Shown: positions 56,901-64,000 of the stretch, piece by piece
How the letters are laid out: the number at the start of each line of letters is the position of its first letter
How positions within the stretch are numbered: position 1 is the first letter of the stretch
From: Planctomycetota bacterium
Lineage (GTDB): Bacteria; Planctomycetota; GCA-002687715; DRQF01
NCBI GenBank assembly: GCA_020639295.1
Contig: JACKGY010000009.1
Span: forward strand, 1 to 64,000
Reading direction: 5' to 3'
Length of the DNA: 64,000 bases
Made by a program: the position numbers and the translations under genes
The notes under the pieces: generated by a model
Seen by the model: only the letters and a program-made list of their open reading frames with translations
The model's database searches: none
Told to the model about the DNA's origin: nothing

Positions 56901-57373
56901 TCGCGGTGGACGAGGCCCTGCTGGTGGGCGTACTCCACCGCCTTGGCGACCTGGGCCAGCGCCCCGGCGATCGCCTGGTGGTAGCCCGCGCTCTGCTCCG
57001 GGCGCTCGTGGTCGGCGCGCCAGTCCGGCAGGAAGGCGTAGAGGGCCTCGCGGCGGTCGCGCCGCAACTCGAAGACCAGATCCTCGAGGGTCGGGCCGAG
57101 ATGCAGATCCATCGCGATGTAGCACAGGTCGCCGTCCTGACCGACCTCGTGGATGCGAACGATGTTGGGGTGATCGAGGCGGCGGGCGATCTCGCCCTCG
57201 CGGAGAAATCGTCGCACGCTGTCGGCATCGTTGGCCCGGCCCGGCGAGAGCACCTTGAGGGCGACCGCGTCACCGGCCGCGCCGCGCGCCTCGTAGACCA
57301 CGCCCATGCCGCCGCGACCGATCTCGCGGAGGATTTCGTAGCCTGCGACCCGACGTCCCCTTTCGTCCCGCAT
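53990..57373 (-). CDS. Ser/Thr protein kinase with large helical-repeat C-terminal region
   Basis: An 1127-residue protein. A Hanks-type kinase domain occupies about 12-300: glycine loop IGRGGMGVVYEA, invariant Lys K40 in AVALKVL, catalytic VHRDIKPGNIL (HRD 156-158), DFG at 176-178, and TPLYMSPEQIMG. A transmembrane helix follows (323-343), then about 780 residues that are almost wholly helical, with HEAT/armadillo-like repeats in the last 500 (VVARLGSPDPEDRRLAMRLL, SLEVRAAAVDLVASLSAHEL, LLDLAGREEVSVDLARAAWE). It is a membrane receptor kinase with an extracytoplasmic scaffold or sensor. Substrate and ligand are unknown. It is divergent from a TPR lipoprotein across only 74 bp, hinting at a shared regulatory unit. 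Confidence 0.92.
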   Translation of the reverse strand: MRDERGRRVAGYEILREIGRGGMGVVYEARGAAGDAVALKVLSPGRANDADSVRRFLREGEIARRLDHPNIVRIHEVGQDGDLCYIAMDLHLGPTLEDLVFELRRDRREALYAFLPDWRADHERPEQSAGYHQAIAGALAQVAKAVEYAHQQGLVHRDIKPGNILIAGPQRLLLTDFGLVRELDAETRTLTGDLLGTPLYMSPEQIMGRRELVGPRSDVYALGATLHECLGLLAPYDAQDLTRLARQIETGEPRDLARLNPSLPRMLVTIAKRAMAKRPEDRYAGAAHFADDLERFVAGRSIVARPPDALERARNVLRRRPEVVLVTATLIVAAVVVAGVLVWRDRAEKDRRAGEARAAFVDGRAQLARGAFRAAWSAAAEADSLAPDSIWGRTLREDVEAAFRRDFDTRLLGGLEGLLRLDELLVVAAELPDSGLDLEALRAGVNAERRRALGLGASLEDPRLDQVYASFARERPGELEELRLQLAPGFNRAIGDRMARFQFGEAARLAERATRWGVVLGPGSGVPETVAEITGPGHLELQVIAADLFGDDVQARRRALVRLSDPVNFVRLPWTETSRMIDRFLVGVADEGDAREFIRLADRLALPGFGAQLVALVTRFPALERSLVELASRHPDPALTEFLFGVHDRSGRVAMEPTLVGALRAADDPDILRLARQLEVWRDHAPEGLRLLLFVLDRRGLSDLDRRLAELAQRVQDPDHLLPIFEVIARRGGEVDPGRALPLLVGSGPELQLRVIGALPAGAFVEQVVARLGSPDPEDRRLAMRLLLARPEKGEDLLLAIADDEEADDERRALALFALGALRSGPAQARLVAQLTASSIIRRRSAFAGLARRDGSDRRGPRFSTLRPLARETLLHDPSLEVRAAAVDLVASLSAHELAGELTAALETWEPDTARDLLGRFFGDGRRVGDFAPIIDLLGFAPVAVAQVARETNRELLALALCRALGRLGLDPAWDDEDGRRRAAEALLDLAGREEVSVDLARAAWEALDAYRGQVLVSELVAVARGLSRAEVAAAAGRVLIRREASVAAADLLDELPISSPSSRAVAALAYLAQGQIFAFEEELVRAWVSGFRDLAALGPTDALQAGRLSTTVREIDRRLRTETLVD

Positions 57374-57447
57374 CCGTCCCCGTTTCGACCGGCCCCGTCC
57401 GGGGGCATCTGGCGACCGAGCCCGTCCTACCATAGTGTTGGGTCGTG

Positions 57448-59130
57448 ATGCAGAGCACACGACTCAATCCCGGGCTCCTGGCCCTCCTTCTCGGCTCCGC
57501 CCTCCTGGTGGCCTGCGGCGACGAGTCAGCTCGTACGCAGGGGCCGGCCGCGGACTCCCCAGGCAAGCAGAAGATCGTCGACGAGCACGAGGAGCTGATC
57601 CTCCGGGCCCTCGACCTGGCCCGCGCCGGCGAACCGGTCGAGGCCCGGACGCTGTTCGAGGAGGCGGCCCGGACCACGCCCGACGACCCGCGCGTGCGCC
57701 GCGGCCTCCGCCTGCAGAAGGTCGGCCCCGAGCGCGCCGCCGCCGGGCAGAAGGCGCGCGAGGCCGCCGAGGACGACCTCTTCCTCGGCCACGATCTCGA
57801 GGCCTGGCAGAAACTCGTCGAGGCCCGTCAGCTCGACCCCAACGACGAGAAGATCGAGTCGCTCTACGCCGCGAGCTGCCTGGCGACGCGACGCTTCCAG
57901 GAGGCCTGGTCGCTCTTCGACGCCATCGTCCGCAGCGATCCGACCCGGACCGACGCCTACCTCGGCCGCGCCGAGTCGGCCTTCCGCGCCGAGGACTGGA
58001 CGCGCGTGGTCGCCGGCCTCGACGACCTCGAGCACCGGGTCGGCTCGGGCCCGGCCGATCGCCTGCTGGCCGACCGCCACCAGCGCCTGCGCTTCCTCCT
58101 CGGCGTGGCCCTGTTCAAGCTCTTCCGCTACCCCGAGGCGATCGAGATCCTGGGCAAGGCGGTCGCCGCCGAACCGACGAACATCAACTTCATCGAGTAC
58201 CTCGCCAACGCCCAGCTCGAGGGTGGCGAGTTCGAGAAGGCCGCCGAGAACTTCCGCGCCGCGATCAAGCTCGACCCGCGCCTGCGCCTGGCCCGCTACA
58301 AGCTCGGTCGGGCCTACGACCGTCTCGGCCGCAAGGAGGAGGCGATCAAGGCCTACGAGGACGAGCTGTCGATCAATCCCCGGGAGGCCCAGGTCGCGGT
58401 CGAGTGCGGCCGCTGCTACGAGATCCTCGGCGGGACCGAGAACCTCCAGGCCGCGCGCCGGCTGCTGCTGAAGGCGCTGGAGCTGAACCCGCTCTCGCAC
58501 GACGGGCTGTTCTCGCTGCAGAGCGTCGAACGCAAGCTCGGCCTCAAGGAGGAGGCCGAGAAGTCGAACGAGCGCTATCTCCAGTTCATCGCCTTCAAGG
58601 ACGCGCGCGAGGCCGAGTTGCGCGTCTACCAGCGGCGGCGCAAGAACGATCCCGGTGACACCGAGGCCTGGCTGGCGACGATCGCCATCAAGGTCCGCTA
58701 TTCCCAGGCCGAGGAGGTCCTCGACATCGTCCGCGAGTTCCTCAACGCGCAGCCGGACAACGTCGAGGGCATCTATCACATGGCCCAGCTCTTCCTGGTG
58801 ATGAACAAGGTCGAGGACGCCTGGTTCGAGTGCGCCAAGATGATGGAACTCGCCCCGCGCGACGCCCGCGGCTTCGGCGTCGGCGCCACCGCGCTGATCC
58901 GACTCAATCGCCATCGCGACGCCCTGCCGATCGCGCGCCACGCGCTGACCCTGGACGAGACCTGCGGCGACGCCCTCGAGGCCCTGGTGTCCGCGCTGAA
59001 GCGCCTCGAGCCGGACGGCGACGAGCTGCGCGCGCTGTTGCCGATCTACGAACACATGCTCGAACAGCAGCGCCTCTTCGACGAGGAGATGAAGCGCCAG
59101 CGCGAGCAGGAGATCCGGAACGACCGGTGA
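57448..59130 (+). CDS. TPR-repeat lipoprotein
   Basis: A 560-residue protein with a lipoprotein signal (LALLLGSALLVAC). The mature part is built of tetratricopeptide repeats (LIGHDLEAWQ-like units such as LARAGEPVEARTLFEEAART, YPEAIEILGKAVAAEPTNIN, FEKAAENFRAAIKLDPRLRL, YDRLGRKEEAIKAYEDELSI), with a Glu/Arg-rich coil at the C-terminus. It probably is an extracytoplasmic binding scaffold. ATG at 57448 is chosen over an adjacent GTG. It faces the Ser/Thr kinase gene head to head. Confidence 0.85.
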   Translation: MQSTRLNPGLLALLLGSALLVACGDESARTQGPAADSPGKQKIVDEHEELILRALDLARAGEPVEARTLFEEAARTTPDDPRVRRGLRLQKVGPERAAAGQKAREAAEDDLFLGHDLEAWQKLVEARQLDPNDEKIESLYAASCLATRRFQEAWSLFDAIVRSDPTRTDAYLGRAESAFRAEDWTRVVAGLDDLEHRVGSGPADRLLADRHQRLRFLLGVALFKLFRYPEAIEILGKAVAAEPTNINFIEYLANAQLEGGEFEKAAENFRAAIKLDPRLRLARYKLGRAYDRLGRKEEAIKAYEDELSINPREAQVAVECGRCYEILGGTENLQAARRLLLKALELNPLSHDGLFSLQSVERKLGLKEEAEKSNERYLQFIAFKDAREAELRVYQRRRKNDPGDTEAWLATIAIKVRYSQAEEVLDIVREFLNAQPDNVEGIYHMAQLFLVMNKVEDAWFECAKMMELAPRDARGFGVGATALIRLNRHRDALPIARHALTLDETCGDALEALVSALKRLEPDGDELRALLPIYEHMLEQQRLFDEEMKRQREQEIRNDR

Positions 59131-59142
59131 GCGATCGGCGCC

Positions 59143-59164
59143 GGCCGGCCCTCGCGGTCCGGCC
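59143..59164 (+). terminator. Hairpin after the TPR lipoprotein
   Basis: GGCCGG (59143-59148) pairs with CCGGCC (59159-59164), with a further mismatched extension, 12 nt past the TPR gene stop. There is no U-tract. Confidence 0.4.
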
Positions 59165-59173
59165 GACCATCGC

Positions 59174-59179
59174 TATCAT
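59174..59179 (+). promoter_or_regulatory. -10-like box placed for a leaderless transcript
   Basis: TATCAT ends 6 nt before the ATG at 59186, so the start of transcription would coincide with the start codon. There is no ribosome binding site between them. The same geometry is seen at 10188-10193. Confidence 0.45.
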
Positions 59180-59185
59180 GGGGCC

Positions 59186-60672
<1,487 letters not shown>

Positions 60673-60676
<4 letters not shown>

Positions 60677-62136
60677 CCGATCGGCTCGACCCGGCGCTGG
60701 CGGCGCGATTGCGCGCCCTGCTCGGCCCGCGCGGCTTCCTCGACGATCCCGAGTCGCTCTTCGTCTATCAGAGCGACGCGCTCACCCAGTTCGCCACGAT
60801 CCCCCTGGCCGTGCTCCTGCCGCTCGACACCGAGACCACCGCCGCGGCCATGCGGCTCCTGCACGAGGCCGGCCTGCCGGTGACGCCGCGCGGCGCCGGC
60901 ACCGGGCTCTCCGGCGGGGCCATGCCGTCGCCCGGCGCGGTCGTGGTGGACACCTCGCGGATGAAGCGGGTGCTGGAGCTGAACGTCGAGGACCGCTACG
61001 CCGTGATCGAACCCGGCCTGGTCAACCTGCGACTCAGCGAGCAGGTGCAGGACTGCGGCCTCTTCTACGCGCCCGACCCCTCCAGCCAGATGGTCTGCAC
61101 CCTCGGCGGCAACATCGCCGAGAACTCCGGCGGCCCGCACACGCTGAAGTACGGCGCCACCACCGGCCACGTGCTCGGCCTGACCGTCGTGCTCGAGGAC
61201 GGCGAGGTCGTCGAGCTGGGCGGCATCCATGGCCGCGGCCCGGGGCTCGACCTGGTCGGCGCCTTCACCGGCTCGGAGGGCACGCTCGGCGTGGTCACCC
61301 GCGCCATCGTCCGGCTCAGCCCGACGCCGACCACCGTGGCCACCCTGCTCGGCTCCTTCGTCGACCTCCCGACCGCCTGCCGCGCGGTCTCGGGCCTGGT
61401 CGCCGCCGGCATCGAGGCCGCGGCGATCGAGGCCATCGATCGCCTCACCATCGAGGTGGTGGAGGCCTCGGTCTTCGCCGCCGGTTACCCGAAGGACGCC
61501 GGCGCGGTGATCCTGGTCGAGCTCGACGGCCACCCGCTCGACGTGGCCCACGATCGCCGGCGGGTCGAGGCGATCTTCCGCGAGCAGGGCTGCCTCAGCT
61601 ACGAGGAGGCCGAGGACGCCGAACAGCGCAAGCGGCTCTGGCGGGGACGCAAGGGCGCCTACGGCGCGATGGGCCGGATCTCGCCCGACCTCTACGTGAT
61701 GGACTGCGTGGTGCCGCGCTCGAAGCTCGAGGAGGCGATCGTCGCCATCAGCGCGGCCTGCGCCGAACGCCGGCTCCGGCTCGCCAACGTGATCCATGCC
61801 GGCGAGGGCAACCTGCACCCCAACATCAGCTACGACGGCCGCGACGCCGACGAGCTCGCCCGGGCGATGGACGTCGCGGGCGCCATCGTCCGCATCTGCC
61901 TCGACCTCGGTGGCACGCTCTCGGGCGAGCACGGCATCGGACTGGAGAAGCAGGAGTTCATGCCCTGGTTGTTCAGCGCCGAGGAGCTGGCCCTGATGAA
62001 GGCCTTCCGCGCCGCCTTCGCGCCGCGCGGCCTGATGAACCCCGGCAAGATCCTGCCGACGCCGCGCGCCTGCAGCGCGGTGAAGGGCGAGACCACGCGC
62101 TTCCACGACCGGGTGCTGGACGGGGGCGACCGATGA
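60673..62136 (+). CDS. glcD: Glycolate oxidase FAD-linked subunit
   Basis: A 487-residue protein of the VAO-type FAD family: VTPRGAGTGLSGGAMPSPGA binds the ADP part of FAD; CTLGGNIAENSGGPHTLKYG, FTGSEGTLGVVTRAIVRLSP and the C-terminal VIHAGEGNLHPNISYDGRD, SGEHGIGLEKQEFM are GlcD hallmarks. It oxidises glycolate or another 2-hydroxyacid such as D-lactate. The start is GTG at 60673, overlapping the acyl-CoA synthetase stop as GTGA with GGAG upstream; glcE follows with an ATGA overlap. Confidence 0.94.
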
Positions 62137-63281
62137 GCCGCGAGCGCTTCGTCGCGCCGGCCGACGAGGACGAGCTCCGGCGGCTCGTGGTCGAGGCGAA
62201 CGCGGCCGATCGCGGCCTCTTGGTCGGCGGCGGCCTCGAGGAGCCCGAGCGCCTGCCGGGCGAGGAGGATCATCTGGCGATCGGCCTCGGCCGGCTCCGG
62301 GGCATCGTCGCCTTCGAGCCGGGCGACCTCACCATCACGGCCCGCTCCGGTACCACCGTCGCCGCCCTGCAGGAGGCCGCGGCCGCCGCGGGCCAGCGTC
62401 TGGCGATCGAGCCGGCGCGGCCCGAGAGCCGGAGCCTCGGCGCCGCGGTGGCGCTGGGCGAGGACGGCTTCATCGCCGCGCTCTACGGCGAGCTGCGCGA
62501 ACAGGTCCTCGGCCTGCGCGCGATCACCGGCGCCGGCGAGATCCTCCGCCCGGGCGGGCGCGTGGTGAAGAACGTCACCGGCTACGATCTCCGCAAGCTG
62601 CTCTGCGGCAGCGCCGGCCGGCTGGCGATCATCAGCGAGCTGTCCTTCCGCCTCCGCCCGCTGCCGGTCGCCGAGGCCAGCTTCGTCTTCGCCGGTCTCG
62701 AAGAGGGCGCGGCGCTCGAACGCGGGCGCGAGCTGCGGCGGCTCGATCACAAGATCGCGGGCCTGGCGCTCCGCCGCGATCGCGCGGGTCATCTCCTCGC
62801 CCTGCGCGCCGAGGGCGCCCCGGCGGCGATCGAGGCGCTCGCCGCCGAGCTGCGGGGCGCCGAGAGGCTGGAACCCGCCGCGGCGCGGGCGCTCTGGCGC
62901 GAGCTCGCGGCCTGTCCGGCGCCCTGGGACCGCCGGCTGGTCCTGCGCCATCGACCGGCGCAGCTCGGACGGGTGCTGGATCTCATCGGTCGCGAGGGCG
63001 ACCTGGTCGTCGATCTCGTCGCCGGCCGCCTGCGCCTGCCCGCGCGCGACGGTGAATCGCTGCCCGAGCTGCTCGAACGTTCCGGCCGGCCCTGGCTCCG
63101 GCCCGAGCTCGCCGTCCTGGCGGCGATGGACGACCCGCGCGAGGCCGAGCTGGTCCGGCGCGGCATCGCCGACCTCGGCGCGCCGAGCGGACGCGTCGCC
63201 GAGATCGAGAGCCGCCTGGTCGAGGTCTTCGACCCGCGCGGCCTCCTGATGCGGGGCCGTCGCCCCCGAGGTCTGCCATGA
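62133..63281 (+). CDS. glcE: Glycolate oxidase FAD-binding subunit
   Basis: A 382-residue protein related to GlcD but shorter, as usual for GlcE. The FAD-binding region shows ARSGTTVAALQEAAAAAGQR, LRAITGAGEILRPGGRVVKN and VTGYDLRKLLCGSAGRLAII. The substrate-binding cap is reduced. It forms the GlcDEF membrane-associated oxidase. Both ends overlap neighbours by 4 nt. Confidence 0.92.
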   Translation: MSRERFVAPADEDELRRLVVEANAADRGLLVGGGLEEPERLPGEEDHLAIGLGRLRGIVAFEPGDLTITARSGTTVAALQEAAAAAGQRLAIEPARPESRSLGAAVALGEDGFIAALYGELREQVLGLRAITGAGEILRPGGRVVKNVTGYDLRKLLCGSAGRLAIISELSFRLRPLPVAEASFVFAGLEEGAALERGRELRRLDHKIAGLALRRDRAGHLLALRAEGAPAAIEALAAELRGAERLEPAAARALWRELAACPAPWDRRLVLRHRPAQLGRVLDLIGREGDLVVDLVAGRLRLPARDGESLPELLERSGRPWLRPELAVLAAMDDPREAELVRRGIADLGAPSGRVAEIESRLVEVFDPRGLLMRGRRPRGLP

Positions 63282-64000
63282 GCCTGGCGCGCGATCGGGC
63301 CGAGGCGCTCCTGCGCTACCAGAAGAGCCTCGACTGCATCCACTGCGGCATCTGCCTGTCGCAGTGCCCCACCTACGCCCAGACCGGCGACGAGGCCGCG
63401 AGTCCGCGCGGCCGCATCCAGCTGATGCGCGGGCTGGCCGAGGGCAAGCTGGAGCTGACCGCGAGCTTCCGGGCCAAGATGGATCTCTGCCTGGTCTGCC
63501 GGGCCTGCGAGTCGGTCTGCCCCTCGGCGGTCGACTACTCGGGGATGATGGAGATCACCCGCGAGGAGATGCACGAGCAGGCGCCGCCCGGCGTCCTGGG
63601 CCGCTGGCTGATGCGCAGGGCGATCCCCGATCGTCGCCGCCTGGGACGGATCGCCGCCCTCACCCGTTTCTACCGGCGTTCGGGCCTGCGGGCGCTCCTG
63701 CGCGACAGTGGCCTCACGCGACTGCTGCCGGCCGGGCTCCGCCGCCTGGAGGAGCAGACGCCCGAGGTGCCGCCCGCCCGGGACCGCCGACCGCTCGCGC
63801 CGCGGCACGAGGCGCGCGGGCCGCGGCGGCGCGGGCGCGTCGCGCTGTTCAGCGGCTGCGTCATGGAGCAGCTCTTCGGCGAGCTCAACCGCCGCACCGT
63901 CGAGGCCCTCCAGGCCCAGGGCTACGAGGTCGTGGTGCCGCCGGCGCAGACCTGCTGCGGCGCCCTCCAGGCCCATGCCGGCGATCTCGAGACCGCGCGG
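63278..64000 (+). CDS. glcF: Glycolate oxidase iron-sulfur subunit, 3' end beyond the window
   Basis: The frame is open from the ATG at 63278 (overlapping the glcE stop) to the window edge: 241 codons, about 60% of a normal GlcF. Two 4Fe-4S motifs are visible, CIHCGICLSQC (C20, C23, C26, C30) and CLVCRACESVC (C71, C74, C77, C81), followed by the first cysteine-rich domain with FSGCVMEQLFGELNR and TCCGALQAHAGD. It passes electrons from GlcD/GlcE to the quinone pool. Confidence 0.95.
   Translation, partial: MSLARDRAEALLRYQKSLDCIHCGICLSQCPTYAQTGDEAASPRGRIQLMRGLAEGKLELTASFRAKMDLCLVCRACESVCPSAVDYSGMMEITREEMHEQAPPGVLGRWLMRRAIPDRRRLGRIAALTRFYRRSGLRALLRDSGLTRLLPAGLRRLEEQTPEVPPARDRRPLAPRHEARGPRRRGRVALFSGCVMEQLFGELNRRTVEALQAQGYEVVVPPAQTCCGALQAHAGDLETAR

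Noticed and set aside
54686..57448. Long plus-strand open frame opposite the Ser/Thr kinase
   Set aside because: Kinase motifs on the minus strand are complete; the plus frame has no recognisable domain.

Overview
The window is one stretch of a strongly GC-rich bacterial chromosome: nearly every third codon position is G or C, genes are packed tightly, and many neighbours overlap by 4 nt. Outer-membrane biogenesis genes (an LptE-like lipoprotein, a BamD-like TPR lipoprotein, an AsmA/YhdP-like protein) and numerous lipobox signal peptides point to a diderm. The secreted LamG-type and FG-rich proteins with a shared C-terminal beta domain, the large HEAT-repeat Ser/Thr kinase, the CEMIP-like G8/beta-helix protein and the DUF4259 and TM2 proteins resemble gene content I associate with Planctomycetes and related deep-branching groups; this placement is inference, since no 16S or other decisive marker is present. 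No rRNA, tRNA, CRISPR array, transposase or integrase is visible.

Layout. 0-4.6 kb: small accessory genes on the minus strand (a frameshifted TM2-domain gene with an intact paralogue 3.3 kb away, a secreted LamG protein, a DUF4259 membrane fusion, a small membrane protein). 4.8-10.1 kb: a transketolase-like enzyme, pnp and rpsO, with clear hairpin terminators and a strong sigma70-type promoter before rpsO. 10.2-23.8 kb: a long minus-strand envelope and signalling block in transcription order ftsH-folP-cdaA-cdaR-like-glmM-alr-asmA-like-manC-ruvX, which links c-di-AMP synthesis to peptidoglycan precursor supply. 24-30.3 kb: HEAT lipoprotein, CorC-like CBS protein, recO, BamD-like, LptE-like and an unknown lipoprotein, all minus. 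30.4-32.8 kb: hutI, a cyclodeaminase/cyclohydrolase family gene and a DinB-fold protein on plus.

32.9-39.2 kb: a secreted protein and a hydantoinase/oxoprolinase pair (hyuB, hyuA) preceded by a membrane-anchored protein, minus. 39.3-45.9 kb (plus): a PDZ protein resembling an M61 peptidase but lacking its metal site, then plsY and gpsA for phospholipid synthesis, then a two-subunit 2-oxoacid:ferredoxin oxidoreductase (korA, korB) with its own strong promoter and a long perfect terminator. 45.9-46.3 kb: non-coding tandem repeats of 79-81 bp. 46.3-49.8 kb: a GyrI-like protein divergent from a secreted G8/right-handed beta-helix protein with the CEMIP/TMEM2 signature. 49.9-53.9 kb: minus-strand cluster proS, CPBP protease, bioY, polysaccharide deacetylase. 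54-59.1 kb: a Ser/Thr kinase with an extracytoplasmic helical-repeat tail, divergent from a TPR lipoprotein. 59.2 kb to the end: a MatB-like acyl-CoA synthetase translationally coupled to glcD, glcE and a glcF that runs off the window.

Most of the window is housekeeping. The parts that most deserve a second look are the CEMIP-like protein, the degenerate M61-like protein fused into the plsY-gpsA operon, the tandem repeat block, two apparently leaderless genes with identical -10 to ATG spacing, and the frameshifted TM2 paralogue.
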